DNA of 64,000 nucleotides. It comes from Sporosarcina sp. BI001-red (GTDB taxonomy: Bacteria > Bacillota > Bacilli > Bacillales_A > Planococcaceae). Location of the stretch: positions 406,578 to 470,577 of the forward strand of contig NZ_QQAK01000011.1 of assembly GCF_003384035.1 (NCBI RefSeq), read 5' to 3'. The notes beneath the pieces were generated by a model, which was given only the letters and a program-made list of their open reading frames with translations, searched no databases and was not told the origin of the DNA. The translations under genes and the position numbers were made by a program. Positions 33,496 to 43,313 of the stretch are shown in pieces; the stretch's first letter is position 1; each line of letters begins with the position of its first letter.

Positions 33496-34846
33496 AAGCA
33501 CCAAAGGACTCGTGTTGTGACCAATCAATGTTCAAGAACTTATTGTATTCCTTAGCAAAGGCTAACGTCACCGTTCCAGTAGGACCGTTACGTTGCTTTG
33601 CAATGATAATCTCAATCATATTTTGGTTTTCAGTTTCTTTGTCATAGTAGTCTTCACGATACAAGAACGAAACGATATCCGCATCTTGCTCAATACTTCC
33701 AGACTCTCGTAAGTCAGACATCATTGGTCGTTTGTCTTGACGCTGCTCAACTCCACGGGACAACTGTGACAAGGCGATTACAGGAATCTTCAGTTCACGA
33801 GCGAGTGCTTTTAATGAACGGGAAATTTCCGATACTTCTTGCTGTCGGTTCTCACCCGATCTGCCACTTCCCATAATAAGTTGCAAGTAATCGATCATAA
33901 TCATGCCCAAACCATGCTCTTGTTGCAAACGCCGGCATTTCGACCTGATTTCATTAATACGGATACCTGGAGAATCATCGATGAAGATTCCGGCATTGGA
34001 AAGACTTCCCATTGCCATCGTCAATTTACGCCAATCCTCTGCCTCTAGATTACCTGTTCGCAATACAGATGCATCAATATTACCTTCTGCACATAACATA
34101 CGCATGACGAGCTGTTCAGCACCCATCTCAAGACTAAAGATAGCAACATTTTCATCTGTCTTAGTTGCAACGTTCTGGGCAACGTTCAAGGCAAATGCTG
34201 TCTTACCTACTGAAGGTCGTGCCGCCACAATGATTAAGTCATTGGGTTGGAAACCGGCAGTTATCTTGTCAAGATCGGTGAAACCTGTTGGAACTCCTGT
34301 AACGTCTCCCCTGCGTGTATGCAAAATTTCAATGTTATCATACGTATCCACAAGTACATCTTTAATGTGACGGAAGTCTCCGGAATTTTTACGATTCGCA
34401 ACTTCCATCATCTTCTTTTCAGCTTCTGACAGAAGTGCTTCCACTTCGTCTTCTCGTGTATAACCGTCTTCCATAATTGTAGAAGCAACCGAAATTAGAC
34501 GTCTTAGCAACGACTTCTCTTCCACGATGCGGGCATAGTGTTCAATATTCGCAGCAGTTGGTACGGAGTTTGCTATCTCCGTTAAATAAGAGATTCCGCC
34601 AACGTCTTCCAATTCCTTTTTCGCAGACAGTTCTTCCGTGACCGTGACCACATCGATCGCCTGCCCCTTATCACTCAGGCCGATCATCGTTAAGAAAATC
34701 TTATGATGTGCAGTACGGTAGAAATCCTCAGGGATCAAAACCTCAGCCGCCGTTATGAGCGCTTGAGGATCCAAGAAAATTGCGCCGATGACAGACTGCT
34801 CGGCTTCGTTATTATGAGGGGGGATACGATCTATCATTTGATCCAT
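33494..34846 (-). CDS. dnaC: Replicative DNA helicase
   Basis: Hexameric 5'-3' helicase (E. coli DnaB equivalent) of 450 residues that unwinds the fork. N-terminal helical domain (PHNNEAEQSVIGAIF), linker, and RecA-like domain with Walker A ARPSVGKT, Walker B MIMIDYLQL and RQQEVSEISRSLKALA; no intein. Last gene of a leftward yybS-gdpP-rplI-dnaC group. Confidence 0.96.
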   Translation of the reverse strand: MDQMIDRIPPHNNEAEQSVIGAIFLDPQALITAAEVLIPEDFYRTAHHKIFLTMIGLSDKGQAIDVVTVTEELSAKKELEDVGGISYLTEIANSVPTAANIEHYARIVEEKSLLRRLISVASTIMEDGYTREDEVEALLSEAEKKMMEVANRKNSGDFRHIKDVLVDTYDNIEILHTRRGDVTGVPTGFTDLDKITAGFQPNDLIIVAARPSVGKTAFALNVAQNVATKTDENVAIFSLEMGAEQLVMRMLCAEGNIDASVLRTGNLEAEDWRKLTMAMGSLSNAGIFIDDSPGIRINEIRSKCRRLQQEHGLGMIMIDYLQLIMGSGRSGENRQQEVSEISRSLKALARELKIPVIALSQLSRGVEQRQDKRPMMSDLRESGSIEQDADIVSFLYREDYYDKETENQNMIEIIIAKQRNGPTGTVTLAFAKEYNKFLNIDWSQHESFGA

Positions 34847-34861
34847 CAGACTATCTCCTTA

Positions 34862-35308
34862 TCATTCTTCAGTTACGTGGACTTTCAATACCGCATTGAC
34901 ATCATGATGTAACTTCACAGAGACATTCGTATATCCAAGTGCACGTATTGCATCAGGCAGATCCATCTTACGCTTATCCACCTTAATACCGTGTTGTTTT
35001 TCTAGTGCTGCTGCAATTTGTTTTGAAGTGATTGATCCAAATAATCGGCCGTCTTCACCGGACTTCGCTGTCAATTCAACTGTGAGCTCTTCGATGTGTG
35101 CTTTTAGCTTTTTCGCATCATCCAATTCTCCCGCAGCATCTTTTGCCTGGCGATTCTTTTGTCCTTCTAACTTGCTGAGAGCTGCTGGTGTCGCTTCAAC
35201 AGCCACATTGTTCTTTAGTAAGAAGTTTTGAGCATACCCTACGGAAACCTCTTTCACATCACCTTTTTTACCTTTACCTTTTACATCTTGTAGAAAAATA
35301 ACTTTCAT
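34862..35308 (-). CDS. rplI: 50S ribosomal protein L9
   Basis: Protein of 148 residues with N-terminal [29 protein letters not shown] signature, long connecting helix and C-terminal domain. The ATG at 35308 with AGGGGAG seven bases before it is preferred to a GTG two codons upstream. Starts two bases after the gdpP stop. Confidence 0.96.
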   Translation of the reverse strand: MKVIFLQDVKGKGKKGDVKEVSVGYAQNFLLKNNVAVEATPAALSKLEGQKNRQAKDAAGELDDAKKLKAHIEELTVELTAKSGEDGRLFGSITSKQIAAALEKQHGIKVDKRKMDLPDAIRALGYTNVSVKLHHDVNAVLKVHVTEE

Positions 35309-35310
35309 GT

Positions 35311-37281
35311 TCACTCTCCCCTTTCCTGATCATCCAAAATTACTTGTTTTAATTGCTCTTCAGCTTCTTCTACGCTATCTAACATAAGTTGTGTTGCAGC
35401 GTTTGTTAAATGACCCCCACCGCCAAGCTGTTCCATCACTCGTTGGACATTCAGTTCACCGAGTGAACGGGCACTTATACCGATTTTACCATCTGAACGG
35501 GGTGCGATCACAAAGGACGCAGAAATACCTTGCATGGTTAGCAAAATATCAGCGGTTTGCGCGATCAGTACAGAGTTGTAAGGTTCACCGTTGTCACCTT
35601 TTGCAATGGCAATTCCACCATCCATAATTTCTACCGTTTCTATTAGCCTTGAACGTTCTACATACGTTTCGATATTTTCTTTCAACAAGCGCTGTACAAG
35701 AACTGTATCCGCGCCATTCGTTCGTAAATATGAAGCTGCTTCAAACGTACGGGAACCAGTGCGTAATGTAAAGCTCTTCGTATCGACCACAATCCCCGCA
35801 AGCATCGCTGTTGACTCGAGCATCGTAAGTTTCTCGTTTTTGGGTTGATACTCAATTAGCTCAGTGACAAGTTCTGCCGTCGATGACGCATACGGCTCCA
35901 TGTAAACGAGCATTGTATTTTGGACAAACTCTTCTCCACGACGATGGTGGTCGATGACTACAAGTTTTTCTGCCTTATCTATCACTCGCTCATCAATGAC
36001 CATGCTTGGCTTGTGCGTATCTACAATAACCACAAGTGATCTGTCTGTCATTTTCGCTAAAACCTCGTCCGGATGAATGAAATGCTCATACAAATCAGAG
36101 TCCTGTTCAATCTCATCAATCAGTCGATTTACGCTTGCATCCAATTCATCGAAATTGACGACGACGTATCCTGGTACATTATTCATCCTAGCCATTTTCC
36201 TTACACCGATGGCTGCACCAATGGCATCCATATCCGGCATCTTATGACCCATGACAAAAATTTGATCACTACCTTGTATTAAGTCACGCAGTGCATGAGA
36301 AATGACTCGTGCTCGTACTCTCGTCCGCTTTTCCACTGGATTTGTTTTCCCACCGAAAAACTTCAACTTTCCATCCGATCGTTTAATGGCAACCTGGTCG
36401 CCACCACGACCGAGCACAAGATCCAAACTAGATTGTGCCAGCTCACCCAATTCAATTAAAGAAGGAGACCCAGCACCTACACCGATACTCAAAGTGAGGC
36501 CATTACTTTGTTTCGCGGTTTTTTCGCGAACATCATCTAATATCGCAAACTTACTCTTTTCCAATTCATTTAACATGGATTCATTGAAAACTGCGAGGAA
36601 GCGATCTGAAGCGACTCGTTTCACAAAGATTCCATTGTCCGCACCCCAGCTATTTATAAGCGAGGTTACAAGAGAGTTTAGCTGACTTCGCGTTTGGTCG
36701 TCCATCGTCTGTGCGAGTTCGTCATAGTTGTCGACAAGTAATATACCGATCACTGTTCGGTCTGCATAATACAGGGATTCAATTTCTCGCTTTTTGGTTA
36801 CATCAAACAAATAAAATAGGCGATCCTCTGGCTTGTAGGCAATTCTGAAGGAACGTTCTTTCACCGTCAACGTCAAATCATCAGGTACATCGTCTTTCAA
36901 GAAAGAACGAAATTGTTCAGACAGCTCAAAGAGCTCTTCACCAATTAACGAATCCTCTTCAAAGATTTGTGCAGCGTAAGGGTTGGCCCACTCAATGATT
37001 TGTTTTTCATTGAGCAGAATAATTCCAATCGGTAATTGAAGCAATGCTTCTTCTCCGACCTTTTTCATACGATATGACATGGTCTCAATATGCTTTTCAG
37101 TATCCACATAAGTTTGTTCTTCAATTTTCCATGATGAGCCGATAATTGCAAAGAAAATCACCGTATAAATCAGCCCTATCCAAAAGTTAAAAAGAAACAA
37201 AAATACTGCCGCCAAGACGCCGAGGAGTGAGACGGCAGCTAGCGGATAACGAATCGCTCTCTTTCTAAAAAAAGATGTCAT
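35311..37281 (-). CDS. gdpP: Cyclic-di-AMP phosphodiesterase GdpP
   Basis: Membrane phosphodiesterase of 656 residues that breaks c-di-AMP to pApA. Order: two membrane helices (about 10-47), a degenerate PAS domain (about 80-165), a degenerate GGDEF domain (about 170-310) and DHH/DHHA1 (340-650). Metal-site motifs are intact: [30 protein letters not shown] and [10 protein letters not shown]. It sets osmolyte and wall homeostasis; loss raises beta-lactam tolerance in relatives. Confidence 0.95.
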   Translation of the reverse strand: MTSFFRKRAIRYPLAAVSLLGVLAAVFLFLFNFWIGLIYTVIFFAIIGSSWKIEEQTYVDTEKHIETMSYRMKKVGEEALLQLPIGIILLNEKQIIEWANPYAAQIFEEDSLIGEELFELSEQFRSFLKDDVPDDLTLTVKERSFRIAYKPEDRLFYLFDVTKKREIESLYYADRTVIGILLVDNYDELAQTMDDQTRSQLNSLVTSLINSWGADNGIFVKRVASDRFLAVFNESMLNELEKSKFAILDDVREKTAKQSNGLTLSIGVGAGSPSLIELGELAQSSLDLVLGRGGDQVAIKRSDGKLKFFGGKTNPVEKRTRVRARVISHALRDLIQGSDQIFVMGHKMPDMDAIGAAIGVRKMARMNNVPGYVVVNFDELDASVNRLIDEIEQDSDLYEHFIHPDEVLAKMTDRSLVVIVDTHKPSMVIDERVIDKAEKLVVIDHHRRGEEFVQNTMLVYMEPYASSTAELVTELIEYQPKNEKLTMLESTAMLAGIVVDTKSFTLRTGSRTFEAASYLRTNGADTVLVQRLLKENIETYVERSRLIETVEIMDGGIAIAKGDNGEPYNSVLIAQTADILLTMQGISASFVIAPRSDGKIGISARSLGELNVQRVMEQLGGGGHLTNAATQLMLDSVEEAEEQLKQVILDDQERGE

Positions 37282-37293
37282 TGTCTCATCCTC

Positions 37294-38232
37294 CTAGTTC
37301 ACCTTGTCTTTTCCTATCCATGCCCGAATGTTAATGGCTGTATCCAGTGTCCCAAGCATTATGGTGATCGGATTCAGCATAATCGCAAAGACTGTAGTAA
37401 TTATAGTGATGAAGCGAGGCAGCTTTCGTTCGTTTAAAAAGTAATAGATAAGCGAAAGCCCTTGCAGTAAAAATGCAAATCTCAAAATAACCACAGCATT
37501 AATATAGAACAAGTAATACGTAGACGTTGTATCATTTCCCATTAGGAGTGAAGAAAGAATGATCACCGCGTAAACGACAATCGTCATAAATGGAAGCTTC
37601 ATTTCCCGAAACGGCGGGAACTTCTGAATTTTTGCACCTACCCGACCTGCTGTATAAAAGCTCGCAGCAACAAACAAATACCCCGCAAATACTGAACCTA
37701 GTATTACCATTGAAGGAATTGTGGAACGGTAGTACAAAAAAGCATCAGAAGTAATTTTTTCATAATCCTTTGGAAGGGCCCCAAGGCCTGATAAAAAATC
37801 CTTCAACCTTTGTTGCGCCTCTTGGAAAGTATCCATCATGGTGTCGATCGCATTGAATTCAAAGAACAACACGCCACCTACATACGTAACGACCATTGAA
37901 ATAAGGACAGTCAAGCTAACAGCCATAACCGTATAAAATTTAGATTTCCCTGTCTGAATGGTCTCACCCATGACAAACCCAATTAATACAAGTGAAATTG
38001 CAACGGGGATGTACAGTAAACCGCCTAGTAATGAAGAGACTAAAATAGCCGCAACAGCGACCAGTAAACTTGCTCTTCGATCATAGCGAAGCCTGTAAAG
38101 TAGAATGGGGAGCGGTATAAAGAACATAGAGACACTGCCAAATAGAGGTATATAAAGACTTACCGCTAACAAGACTGCAAACAGTGCAATCATCATGGCT
38201 CCATATGTTAGTTTTCGAGCATTGTCTTGCAT
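37294..38232 (-). CDS. yybS: YybS, DUF2232 membrane protein
   Basis: Membrane protein of 312 residues with about eight hydrophobic segments. It matches DUF2232 by opening (KLTYGAMMIALFAVLLAVSLYIPLFG) and by its place just ahead of gdpP. Resembles small S-component-like or lipid-related permeases; function unsettled. The longer frame is not used because GGAGGAA precedes the ATG at 38232. Confidence 0.85.
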   Translation of the reverse strand: MQDNARKLTYGAMMIALFAVLLAVSLYIPLFGSVSMFFIPLPILLYRLRYDRRASLLVAVAAILVSSLLGGLLYIPVAISLVLIGFVMGETIQTGKSKFYTVMAVSLTVLISMVVTYVGGVLFFEFNAIDTMMDTFQEAQQRLKDFLSGLGALPKDYEKITSDAFLYYRSTIPSMVILGSVFAGYLFVAASFYTAGRVGAKIQKFPPFREMKLPFMTIVVYAVIILSSLLMGNDTTSTYYLFYINAVVILRFAFLLQGLSLIYYFLNERKLPRFITIITTVFAIMLNPITIMLGTLDTAINIRAWIGKDKVN

Positions 38233-38374
38233 AATTGGGATTCCTCCGGTTCGTAGTACATCATCCGTGTGAAAAATTCTGTAGATTTCATCCAGATGTC
38301 CTCCTCTGATTGTATCACGATTAGAGTGCAGACACCAAAACCATAAAGCTGTTCCCAGGATTTCTCCTAGAAAC

Positions 38375-38427
38375 AAAAAAGCCACCCTGCACCCTAGGAA
38401 ATCCCAGGCTGACAAGGTGGTTTTTTT
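38375..38427 (-). terminator. Terminator of the rpsF operon
   Basis: Leftward: AAAAAAACCACCTTG pairs with CAGGGTGGC with a second internal CCTGGG/CCTAGG stem, then TTTTTTG. Confidence 0.82.
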
Positions 38428-38430
38428 AAA

Positions 38431-38667
38431 TTATCTTTCTTCTGCTACGAATGGTAGAAGTGCCATGATACGTGCGCGCTTGATAGCGGAAGTCAGCTTA
38501 CGCTGATACTTCGCGCTTGTACCTGTAACGCGACGTGGCAAAATTTTCCCACGCTCAGAAACAAATTTCTTGAGCAAGTCTGAATCTTTATAGTCGATAT
38601 GTGTAATGTTATTAGATGTGAAATAACATACCTTACGACGTCTTTTTCCTCCACGACGTGGTGCCAT
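38431..38667 (-). CDS. rpsR: 30S ribosomal protein S18
   Basis: Protein of 78 residues with [16 protein letters not shown] and the conserved [20 protein letters not shown] stretch. Pairs with S6 on the platform of the 30S subunit. Third gene of rpsF-ssb-rpsR. Confidence 0.97.
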   Translation of the reverse strand: MAPRRGGKRRRKVCYFTSNNITHIDYKDSDLLKKFVSERGKILPRRVTGTSAKYQRKLTSAIKRARIMALLPFVAEER

Positions 38668-38709
38668 AATCGTTTCTCCTCCTTTTTAACCGTATGGGTG
38701 AAATCCGGA

Positions 38710-39237
38710 TCAGAACGGCAAATCATCGTCCGATACTTCAATCGGACCGCCGCCTGATTGGAACGGATCTTCATCAGTACGTGTATAGTTTTGCTGGTTA
38801 GGCTGATAAGTTGGCTGATTCTGTTGCTGACTCTGATTCTGATTATACGAACGGTCTGACTGTTGGTTTCCATATGCAGGTGCGCCGCTTTGTGCGCTAG
38901 ATCGTTCAGAGTTCGCATTACGAGGTTCTAAGAATTGTACGCTATCTGCCACAACTTCCGTCATGAACACACGCTTACCATCTTGTCCTTCAAAATTACT
39001 CGTCTGAATACGTCCATCTACACCAGCTAAACTGCCCTTACTTAGGAAATTAGCAGTGTTTTCCGCCTGTTTTCTCCAAGCTACACAATTGATAAAGTCC
39101 GCTTCACGATCGCCTGACTGGTTCGAGAACGGTCTGTTCACAGCCAATGTAAAACGTGTAACCGCAATTCCACTTTGTGTATATTTGAGTTCAGGATCTT
39201 TTGTCAATCGGCCGACCAATACGACACGGTTAATCAT
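38710..39237 (-). CDS. ssb: Single-stranded DNA-binding protein
   Basis: SSB of 175 residues: OB fold ([35 protein letters not shown], residues 1-110), a Gln/Asn-rich linker (about 115-155) and an acidic tip DDDLPF that recruits partner proteins. Essential form, between rpsF and rpsR. Confidence 0.96.
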   Translation of the reverse strand: MINRVVLVGRLTKDPELKYTQSGIAVTRFTLAVNRPFSNQSGDREADFINCVAWRKQAENTANFLSKGSLAGVDGRIQTSNFEGQDGKRVFMTEVVADSVQFLEPRNANSERSSAQSGAPAYGNQQSDRSYNQNQSQQQNQPTYQPNQQNYTRTDEDPFQSGGGPIEVSDDDLPF

Positions 39238-39281
39238 CAGAATTCAACCTCCCTCATCGTTTTTTACGTTACTTTTATGGA

Positions 39282-39569
39282 TTATGCGTCAAGACGAACA
39301 GCCATATGACGAAGGATTCCTTCGTTGATGTTCGCAAGACGTGTAAATTCGTTGATTGCTTCTGTTTCTGCGTTAAGAGTTACCAATTGGTAGAAACCTT
39401 CACGCAAATCATCGATTTCGTATGCAAGACGGCGCTTGCCCCACTCTTTCGACTCGATGATCTCTGCACCGTTCGAAGTCAAGACTCCGTCGAAACGTTC
39501 GATCAAGGCTTTCTTCGCATCGTCATCTAGACTTGGGCGAATGATGTACATAATTTCATATTTTCTCAT
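39282..39569 (-). CDS. rpsF: 30S ribosomal protein S6
   Basis: Protein of 95 residues with [37 protein letters not shown] and IRHM-type C-terminus ([12 protein letters not shown]). First gene of the operon; AGGAGG precedes the ATG. Confidence 0.97.
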   Translation of the reverse strand: MRKYEIMYIIRPSLDDDAKKALIERFDGVLTSNGAEIIESKEWGKRRLAYEIDDLREGFYQLVTLNAETEAINEFTRLANINEGILRHMAVRLDA

Positions 39570-39590
39570 CTGTAGTCACCTCCTTATGGA

Positions 39591-39643
39591 CTTGGGCCCT
39601 GCTGCATGCAGCGGGCAAGGAGTAAGTAAACTTGTTTACTCAC
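39591..39643 (-). promoter_or_regulatory. rpsF leader hairpins (candidate S6:S18 autoregulatory site)
   Basis: Two hairpins in the 5' leader. The one next to rpsF has CTTG/CAAG and CCC/GGG pairs around an inner CTGC-AT-GCAG helix with an asymmetric bulge containing CCG, consistent with the S6:S18-binding motif described in many rpsF leaders. The outer one is GTGAGTAAAC/GTTTACTTAC. Structure is by eye. Confidence 0.45.
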
Positions 39644-39651
39644 ATCAATAT

Positions 39652-39680
39652 ATACTATCATATGTTCAATCGTAATTCAA
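39652..39680 (-). promoter_or_regulatory. Sigma-A promoter of rpsF-ssb-rpsR
   Basis: TTGAAT, 17 bases, TAGTAT, placed about 80 bases before rpsF so that the hairpins lie in the leader. Confidence 0.6.
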
Positions 39681-39749
39681 GCGTTTCTCCTGTATAGTAA
39701 AGAAAAAGATAGCAAGTGAATTCTTCAGTATGTAGAAAGAGGTGTTTGA

Positions 39750-40322
39750 ATGATTGCTTCCAGTGAACCTGCATACATTGTTGACTTGGATTTACAACGA
39801 GTGGCAAAAACAGGATTATGGGTAACTCTATGGACAACTATTGGATTATTCACACTCGATATCCTAATTCAATTAGCTATCCATCGTGAGCTTGCAATTT
39901 CGTTCTCTTTTTGGAAAGTCCTTATTGTAGTCATTGGATATATTATACTGATAGTGGTACATGAATTGTTTCATTTATTGGGATTTCGAGTTTTTGCGGG
40001 AGTACCCTGGCGAAAGATGGTTGTCGGGGTAAATTTAAAGCTTGGGATTGCTTATGCCACTACAGATGAGTGGATGACCAATGCTGCTATTCGTAAGGCG
40101 TTGCTTTTACCCTTTTGGACTACAGGTGTTATTCCAGCAATCGTCGGCTTGTACCTGTCTGATGGCGTATGGTTATTGCTCGGGGGTCTACTCATTGGAG
40201 GAGCCGTTGGGGATTTTGTGATGTACAAAGAACTTAAGCAATTTCCAAATGAATGGCTTGTAAAAGATGATCCCGACCGTCCACGTCTCTATTTGCATGA
40301 ACCGGGTGATTGGATGGAATAG
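39750..40322 (+). CDS. DUF3267 membrane protein, putative zinc-metalloprotease-like
   Basis: Membrane protein of 190 residues with about four hydrophobic segments. The HELFH motif (VVHELFHLLGF, near 73-83) is the only catalytic-like motif and is shared with DUF3267 proteins, which resemble site-2-protease-type metalloenzymes; activity is unproven. It stands alone on the + strand, inserted between rpsF and ychF compared with Bacillus. Confidence 0.8.
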   Translation: MIASSEPAYIVDLDLQRVAKTGLWVTLWTTIGLFTLDILIQLAIHRELAISFSFWKVLIVVIGYIILIVVHELFHLLGFRVFAGVPWRKMVVGVNLKLGIAYATTDEWMTNAAIRKALLLPFWTTGVIPAIVGLYLSDGVWLLLGGLLIGGAVGDFVMYKELKQFPNEWLVKDDPDRPRLYLHEPGDWME

Positions 40323-40401
40323 AAAACGTATTTGGAAACGAAGCATTAAACACACAAAATTTTCTTAGATTGGCACGAGGTGTTCTATTCACTTTAGTCA
40401 T

Positions 40402-40453
40402 AAAAAAAGGCAAGGCATGAAGGATTCTGCGTCCTCCCATGCCTTGCTTTTTC
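40402..40453. terminator. Bidirectional terminator between the DUF3267 gene and ychF
   Basis: AAAAAGGCAAGGCATG pairs with CATGCCTTGCTTTTT across a 19-base loop; serves the two convergent genes. Confidence 0.9.
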
Positions 40454-40465
40454 TGATCAATCCAC

Positions 40466-41566
40466 TTATACGTTAAAACGGAATAGCATAACATCGCCAT
40501 CTTTAACGATGTATTCTTTTCCTTCAAGACGTACTTTGCCAGCTTCTTTTGCAGCTGCCATCGAACCTGCTGCCATAAGATCGTCATATGCAACCGTTTC
40601 AGCACGGATGAACCCACGCTCAAAGTCCGTGTGGATGACGCCCGCACATTGAGGTGCCTTCATCCCTTTACGGAATGTCCATGCACGTACTTCCTGCACA
40701 CCAGCCGTAAAGTACGTTGCCAATCCAAGCAATTGGTACGCAGCTCGGATTAGCTGATCAAGACCAGATTCTTCAATGCCAAGCTCGTCAAGGAACATTT
40801 GTTTCTCGTCTTCCTCAAGCTCTGCCATCTCTTCTTCAATCTTTGCACAGACAACGATGACCTCTGCATTGTCTTTTTCCGCGAAGTCACGAACAACTTT
40901 AACATACTCGTTGGTTGCAGCATCAGCGATTTCATCTTCAGAAACGTTTGCTACGTAGAGCATCGGTTTGATGGTCAACAAATGCATGCCTTTAACAACT
41001 GCTGTTTCTTCAGGAGTAAGCTCAACCGAACGAGCAGACTCCCCTGCTTCAAACGCATCTACCAGTTTCAGCAATACCGGCTCTTCAATCATTGCTTCTT
41101 TGTCTTTCTGCTTTGCCATTTTTGTAACACGTTGAAGACGCTTGTCCACACTCTCCATATCCGCGAGAATCAATTCCAGATTAATCACTTCAATGTCAGA
41201 CAAAGGATCCACTTTACCGCTTACGTGTGTAATATTGTCATCTGCGAAACAGCGAACGACTTGACAAATTGCATCTGTTTCTCGGATGTGAGACAAAAAC
41301 TTGTTTCCAAGTCCTTCTCCTTTACTTGCTCCTTCAACAATTCCAGCAATATCTGTAAACTCAAAAGCAGTAGGTATTGTCTTTTTCGGCGTTACAAGTT
41401 CCGTTAGCTTTTGAAGACGCTCATCGGGTACTTCTACGATTCCAACGTTCGGATCGATTGTACAGAACGGATAGTTTGCAGCTTCCGCACCAGCTTTTGT
41501 AATTGCGTTGAACAACGTGGACTTTCCAACGTTCGGAAGTCCAACGATACCAGCTGTCAATGCCAT
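40466..41566 (-). CDS. ychF: Redox-regulated ATPase/GTPase YchF
   Basis: Obg-like P-loop protein of 366 residues: Walker A GLPNVGKST (8-16), FTDIAGIVEGASKGEGLGNKFLSHIRE (switch and G3), a coiled-coil arm and a TGS domain (TFRKGMKAPQCAGVIHTDFERGFIRAE). Binds ATP more than GTP and associates with ribosomes. The DUF951 gene lies 90 bases upstream. Confidence 0.95.
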   Translation of the reverse strand: MALTAGIVGLPNVGKSTLFNAITKAGAEAANYPFCTIDPNVGIVEVPDERLQKLTELVTPKKTIPTAFEFTDIAGIVEGASKGEGLGNKFLSHIRETDAICQVVRCFADDNITHVSGKVDPLSDIEVINLELILADMESVDKRLQRVTKMAKQKDKEAMIEEPVLLKLVDAFEAGESARSVELTPEETAVVKGMHLLTIKPMLYVANVSEDEIADAATNEYVKVVRDFAEKDNAEVIVVCAKIEEEMAELEEDEKQMFLDELGIEESGLDQLIRAAYQLLGLATYFTAGVQEVRAWTFRKGMKAPQCAGVIHTDFERGFIRAETVAYDDLMAAGSMAAAKEAGKVRLEGKEYIVKDGDVMLFRFNV

Positions 41567-41658
41567 AACTTTCCCAACCTTTCATCTATACCAATTTATT
41601 ATGTTCGATTATTCAATGCAGCTCTTCCATTATAAGGAGAGAACGTCTTTCTGTCCAT

Positions 41659-41862
41659 TCAGCTTTCCGTTTCCCCTTGCTGAATAACACGCTTCATTTT
41701 TTTTGTGAATTCGTTACGTGGAATCATTATACTATGACCGCAACCTAAGCATTTGATCCGAATGTCTGCGCCCATCCGAATGACTTTCCAAGAATTCGTT
41801 CCACACGGATGCTGTTTTTTCATCTCCACGACGTCGTTAATACCAAATTGCTTTGCTTCCAA
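41659..41862 (-). CDS. DUF951 small protein
   Basis: Basic protein of 67 residues matching DUF951 (VVEMKKQHPCGTNSWKVIRMGADIRIKCLGCG), with CxnC-type cysteines and HPCG. Family is common beside ychF; it resembles a zinc ribbon with an RNA-binding-like fold. Start TTG at 41862, five bases after GGAGTGA. Confidence 0.85.
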   Translation of the reverse strand: MEAKQFGINDVVEMKKQHPCGTNSWKVIRMGADIRIKCLGCGHSIMIPRNEFTKKMKRVIQQGETES

Positions 41863-41916
41863 TCTATTCACTCCGATCATTCATTCTTATAATATCGCAT
41901 TATATTAGTTATGTAC

Positions 41917-41945
41917 GTATAATCTGGCTTTGTTTCGAGTATACT
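41917..41945 (+). promoter_or_regulatory. Possible forespore (sigma-F/G) promoter of yyaC
   Basis: GTATA, 15 bases, GAGTATACT, loosely matching the sigma-F pattern GywTA-N15/16-GGnrAnAnT. It lies 49 bases before the yyaC ATG; yyaC is sigma-F controlled in Bacillus subtilis. Confidence 0.35.
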
Positions 41946-41993
41946 GCAGGACACCACACATTCCTACTACTATTCCTAGACAGGAGCCTGATT

Positions 41994-42635
41994 ATGCAAA
42001 AACTTGAACAAGCTGAATTGAACTCTCGTATTCATTACAAAGAAACTGGAGCCGTTTGGAAATTAAGCACGTTATTTCTAGAGAATATACCTTTTACAAC
42101 ACGTGAAATCCTATTCCTTTGTATCGGAACAGATCGTTCAACTGGAGACGCACTTGGCCCGCTCGTTGGGTCACTACTTACAGAAACTCGATCATTTCCT
42201 TACCGTATCATCGGCACTCTAGAAAATCCGCTACATGCACTAAACCTTGAACAGATTGTTACTGAGCTTGCCGCAACTCATCCCGATGCATACCTAGTTG
42301 CAGTCGATGCCTGCCTTGGCAAGAGTGATTCAGTGGGTCATCTTCTTGTACAAGACGGTCCCTTACAACCAGGAAAGGCAGTAGGCAAAGAGCTCCCTTC
42401 CGTTGGGGAAATTGCTATTAAGGGTGTCGTTAATATCGGTGGCTTTATGGAACATTCTGTCCTTCAAAGCACAAGACTACACCTAACTTATGAAATGGGA
42501 CGAACTATCTCACGAGCACTACAACTTGCGCATGGACGACTACAGTCAAAACGCGTATATGATACTTACAATCAGAGCCACTACCGGAATAGCGGGAATG
42601 AAATTGGCTACTCGGATCTTAGTCAAGCCGATTAA
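41994..42635 (+). CDS. yyaC: YyaC, spore-protease-related protein (GPR fold)
   Basis: Protein of 213 residues resembling the germination protease GPR (DUF1256): ILFLCIGTDRSTGDALGPLVGSLL, ENPLHALNLEQ, LVAVDACLGKSDSVG and GEIAIKGVVNIGGFMEHSVLQSTRL. Forespore protein of unknown role in spore-formers. ATG at 41994 follows CAGGAG. Its last about 30 codons overlap the end of the convergent DUF554 gene by 90 bases, giving a C-terminal tail (NQSHYRNSGNEIGYSDLSQAD) unlike the family; see findings. Confidence 0.88.
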   Translation: MQKLEQAELNSRIHYKETGAVWKLSTLFLENIPFTTREILFLCIGTDRSTGDALGPLVGSLLTETRSFPYRIIGTLENPLHALNLEQIVTELAATHPDAYLVAVDACLGKSDSVGHLLVQDGPLQPGKAVGKELPSVGEIAIKGVVNIGGFMEHSVLQSTRLHLTYEMGRTISRALQLAHGRLQSKRVYDTYNQSHYRNSGNEIGYSDLSQAD

Positions 42636-43250
42636 GTTAAGTCCAATTGCCAAGATCATAAGACCCCCTGTCGCTGTCATCTCTGATATGAAAAGCTCCA
42701 GGAGCTCATCCGGAACGAAACGGCTGATTTGTGTAGAAAACAATGTAATCAGTCCTTGGTATAGTAATACAGGTACTGCTGCAAAAATGACTCCAATTCC
42801 AAGTGTGGAACTAAGGATAATTGATGTAAATCCATCAATTACCCCTTTCATCATTAACACATCGTGATCGTTTCGTAACCCACTATCAATTGCCCCGATT
42901 ATCGACATAGACCCAATGACAAAAATCATTGTTGCGGTGATGAATCCTTGAGAAATGCCTTGTCCACTTTTCTGGGCAGGCATTTTTGATTCCAACCACT
43001 TTCCTGCCTGTTCCATCATTTTATCGACGTTTATCCATTCCCCAATTACCGAGCCAATCACAATGCTAATAATTACTATGAGCAACTGTGTACTCTCAAA
43101 TGTCATCTGGATCCCAATTGCCATGACGGCTAGTGCAATTCCATACATAACTGTCTGTTTCATACGGTCAGGAATATTTTTAAAAACTCTACCTATTAAA
43201 GAACCTGCAACAATTAGTGCTACGTTTACTAATGTACCGTAAAACACCAT
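42546..43250 (-). CDS. DUF554 membrane protein (YdfK/YqgA type)
   Basis: Membrane protein of 234 residues with about six hydrophobic segments and the DUF554 pattern GTLVNVALIVAGSLIGRVF, GIALAVMAIGI and MKGVIDGFTSIILSSTLGIGV. Function unknown. ATG at 43250 with GGGAAG before it. Its 3' end overlaps yyaC by 90 bases tail-to-tail. Confidence 0.85.
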   Translation of the reverse strand: MVFYGTLVNVALIVAGSLIGRVFKNIPDRMKQTVMYGIALAVMAIGIQMTFESTQLLIVIISIVIGSVIGEWINVDKMMEQAGKWLESKMPAQKSGQGISQGFITATMIFVIGSMSIIGAIDSGLRNDHDVLMMKGVIDGFTSIILSSTLGIGVIFAAVPVLLYQGLITLFSTQISRFVPDELLELFISEMTATGGLMILAIGLNLIGLTKIRVANFIPAIPVVALIVSIIYAF

Positions 43251-43271
43251 GTAAACCACTTCCCGACCCTT

Positions 43272-43309
43272 AAAAAATAGTACCTATTCCGCTAGTGCGA
43301 AATAGGTAC
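43272..43309 (-). terminator. Terminator of soj-spo0J
   Basis: Leftward: GTACCTATTTCGC with GCGGAATAGGTAC, 4-base loop, then TTTTTT. It follows the spo0J stop by four bases. Confidence 0.9.
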
Positions 43310-43313
43310 ACGT

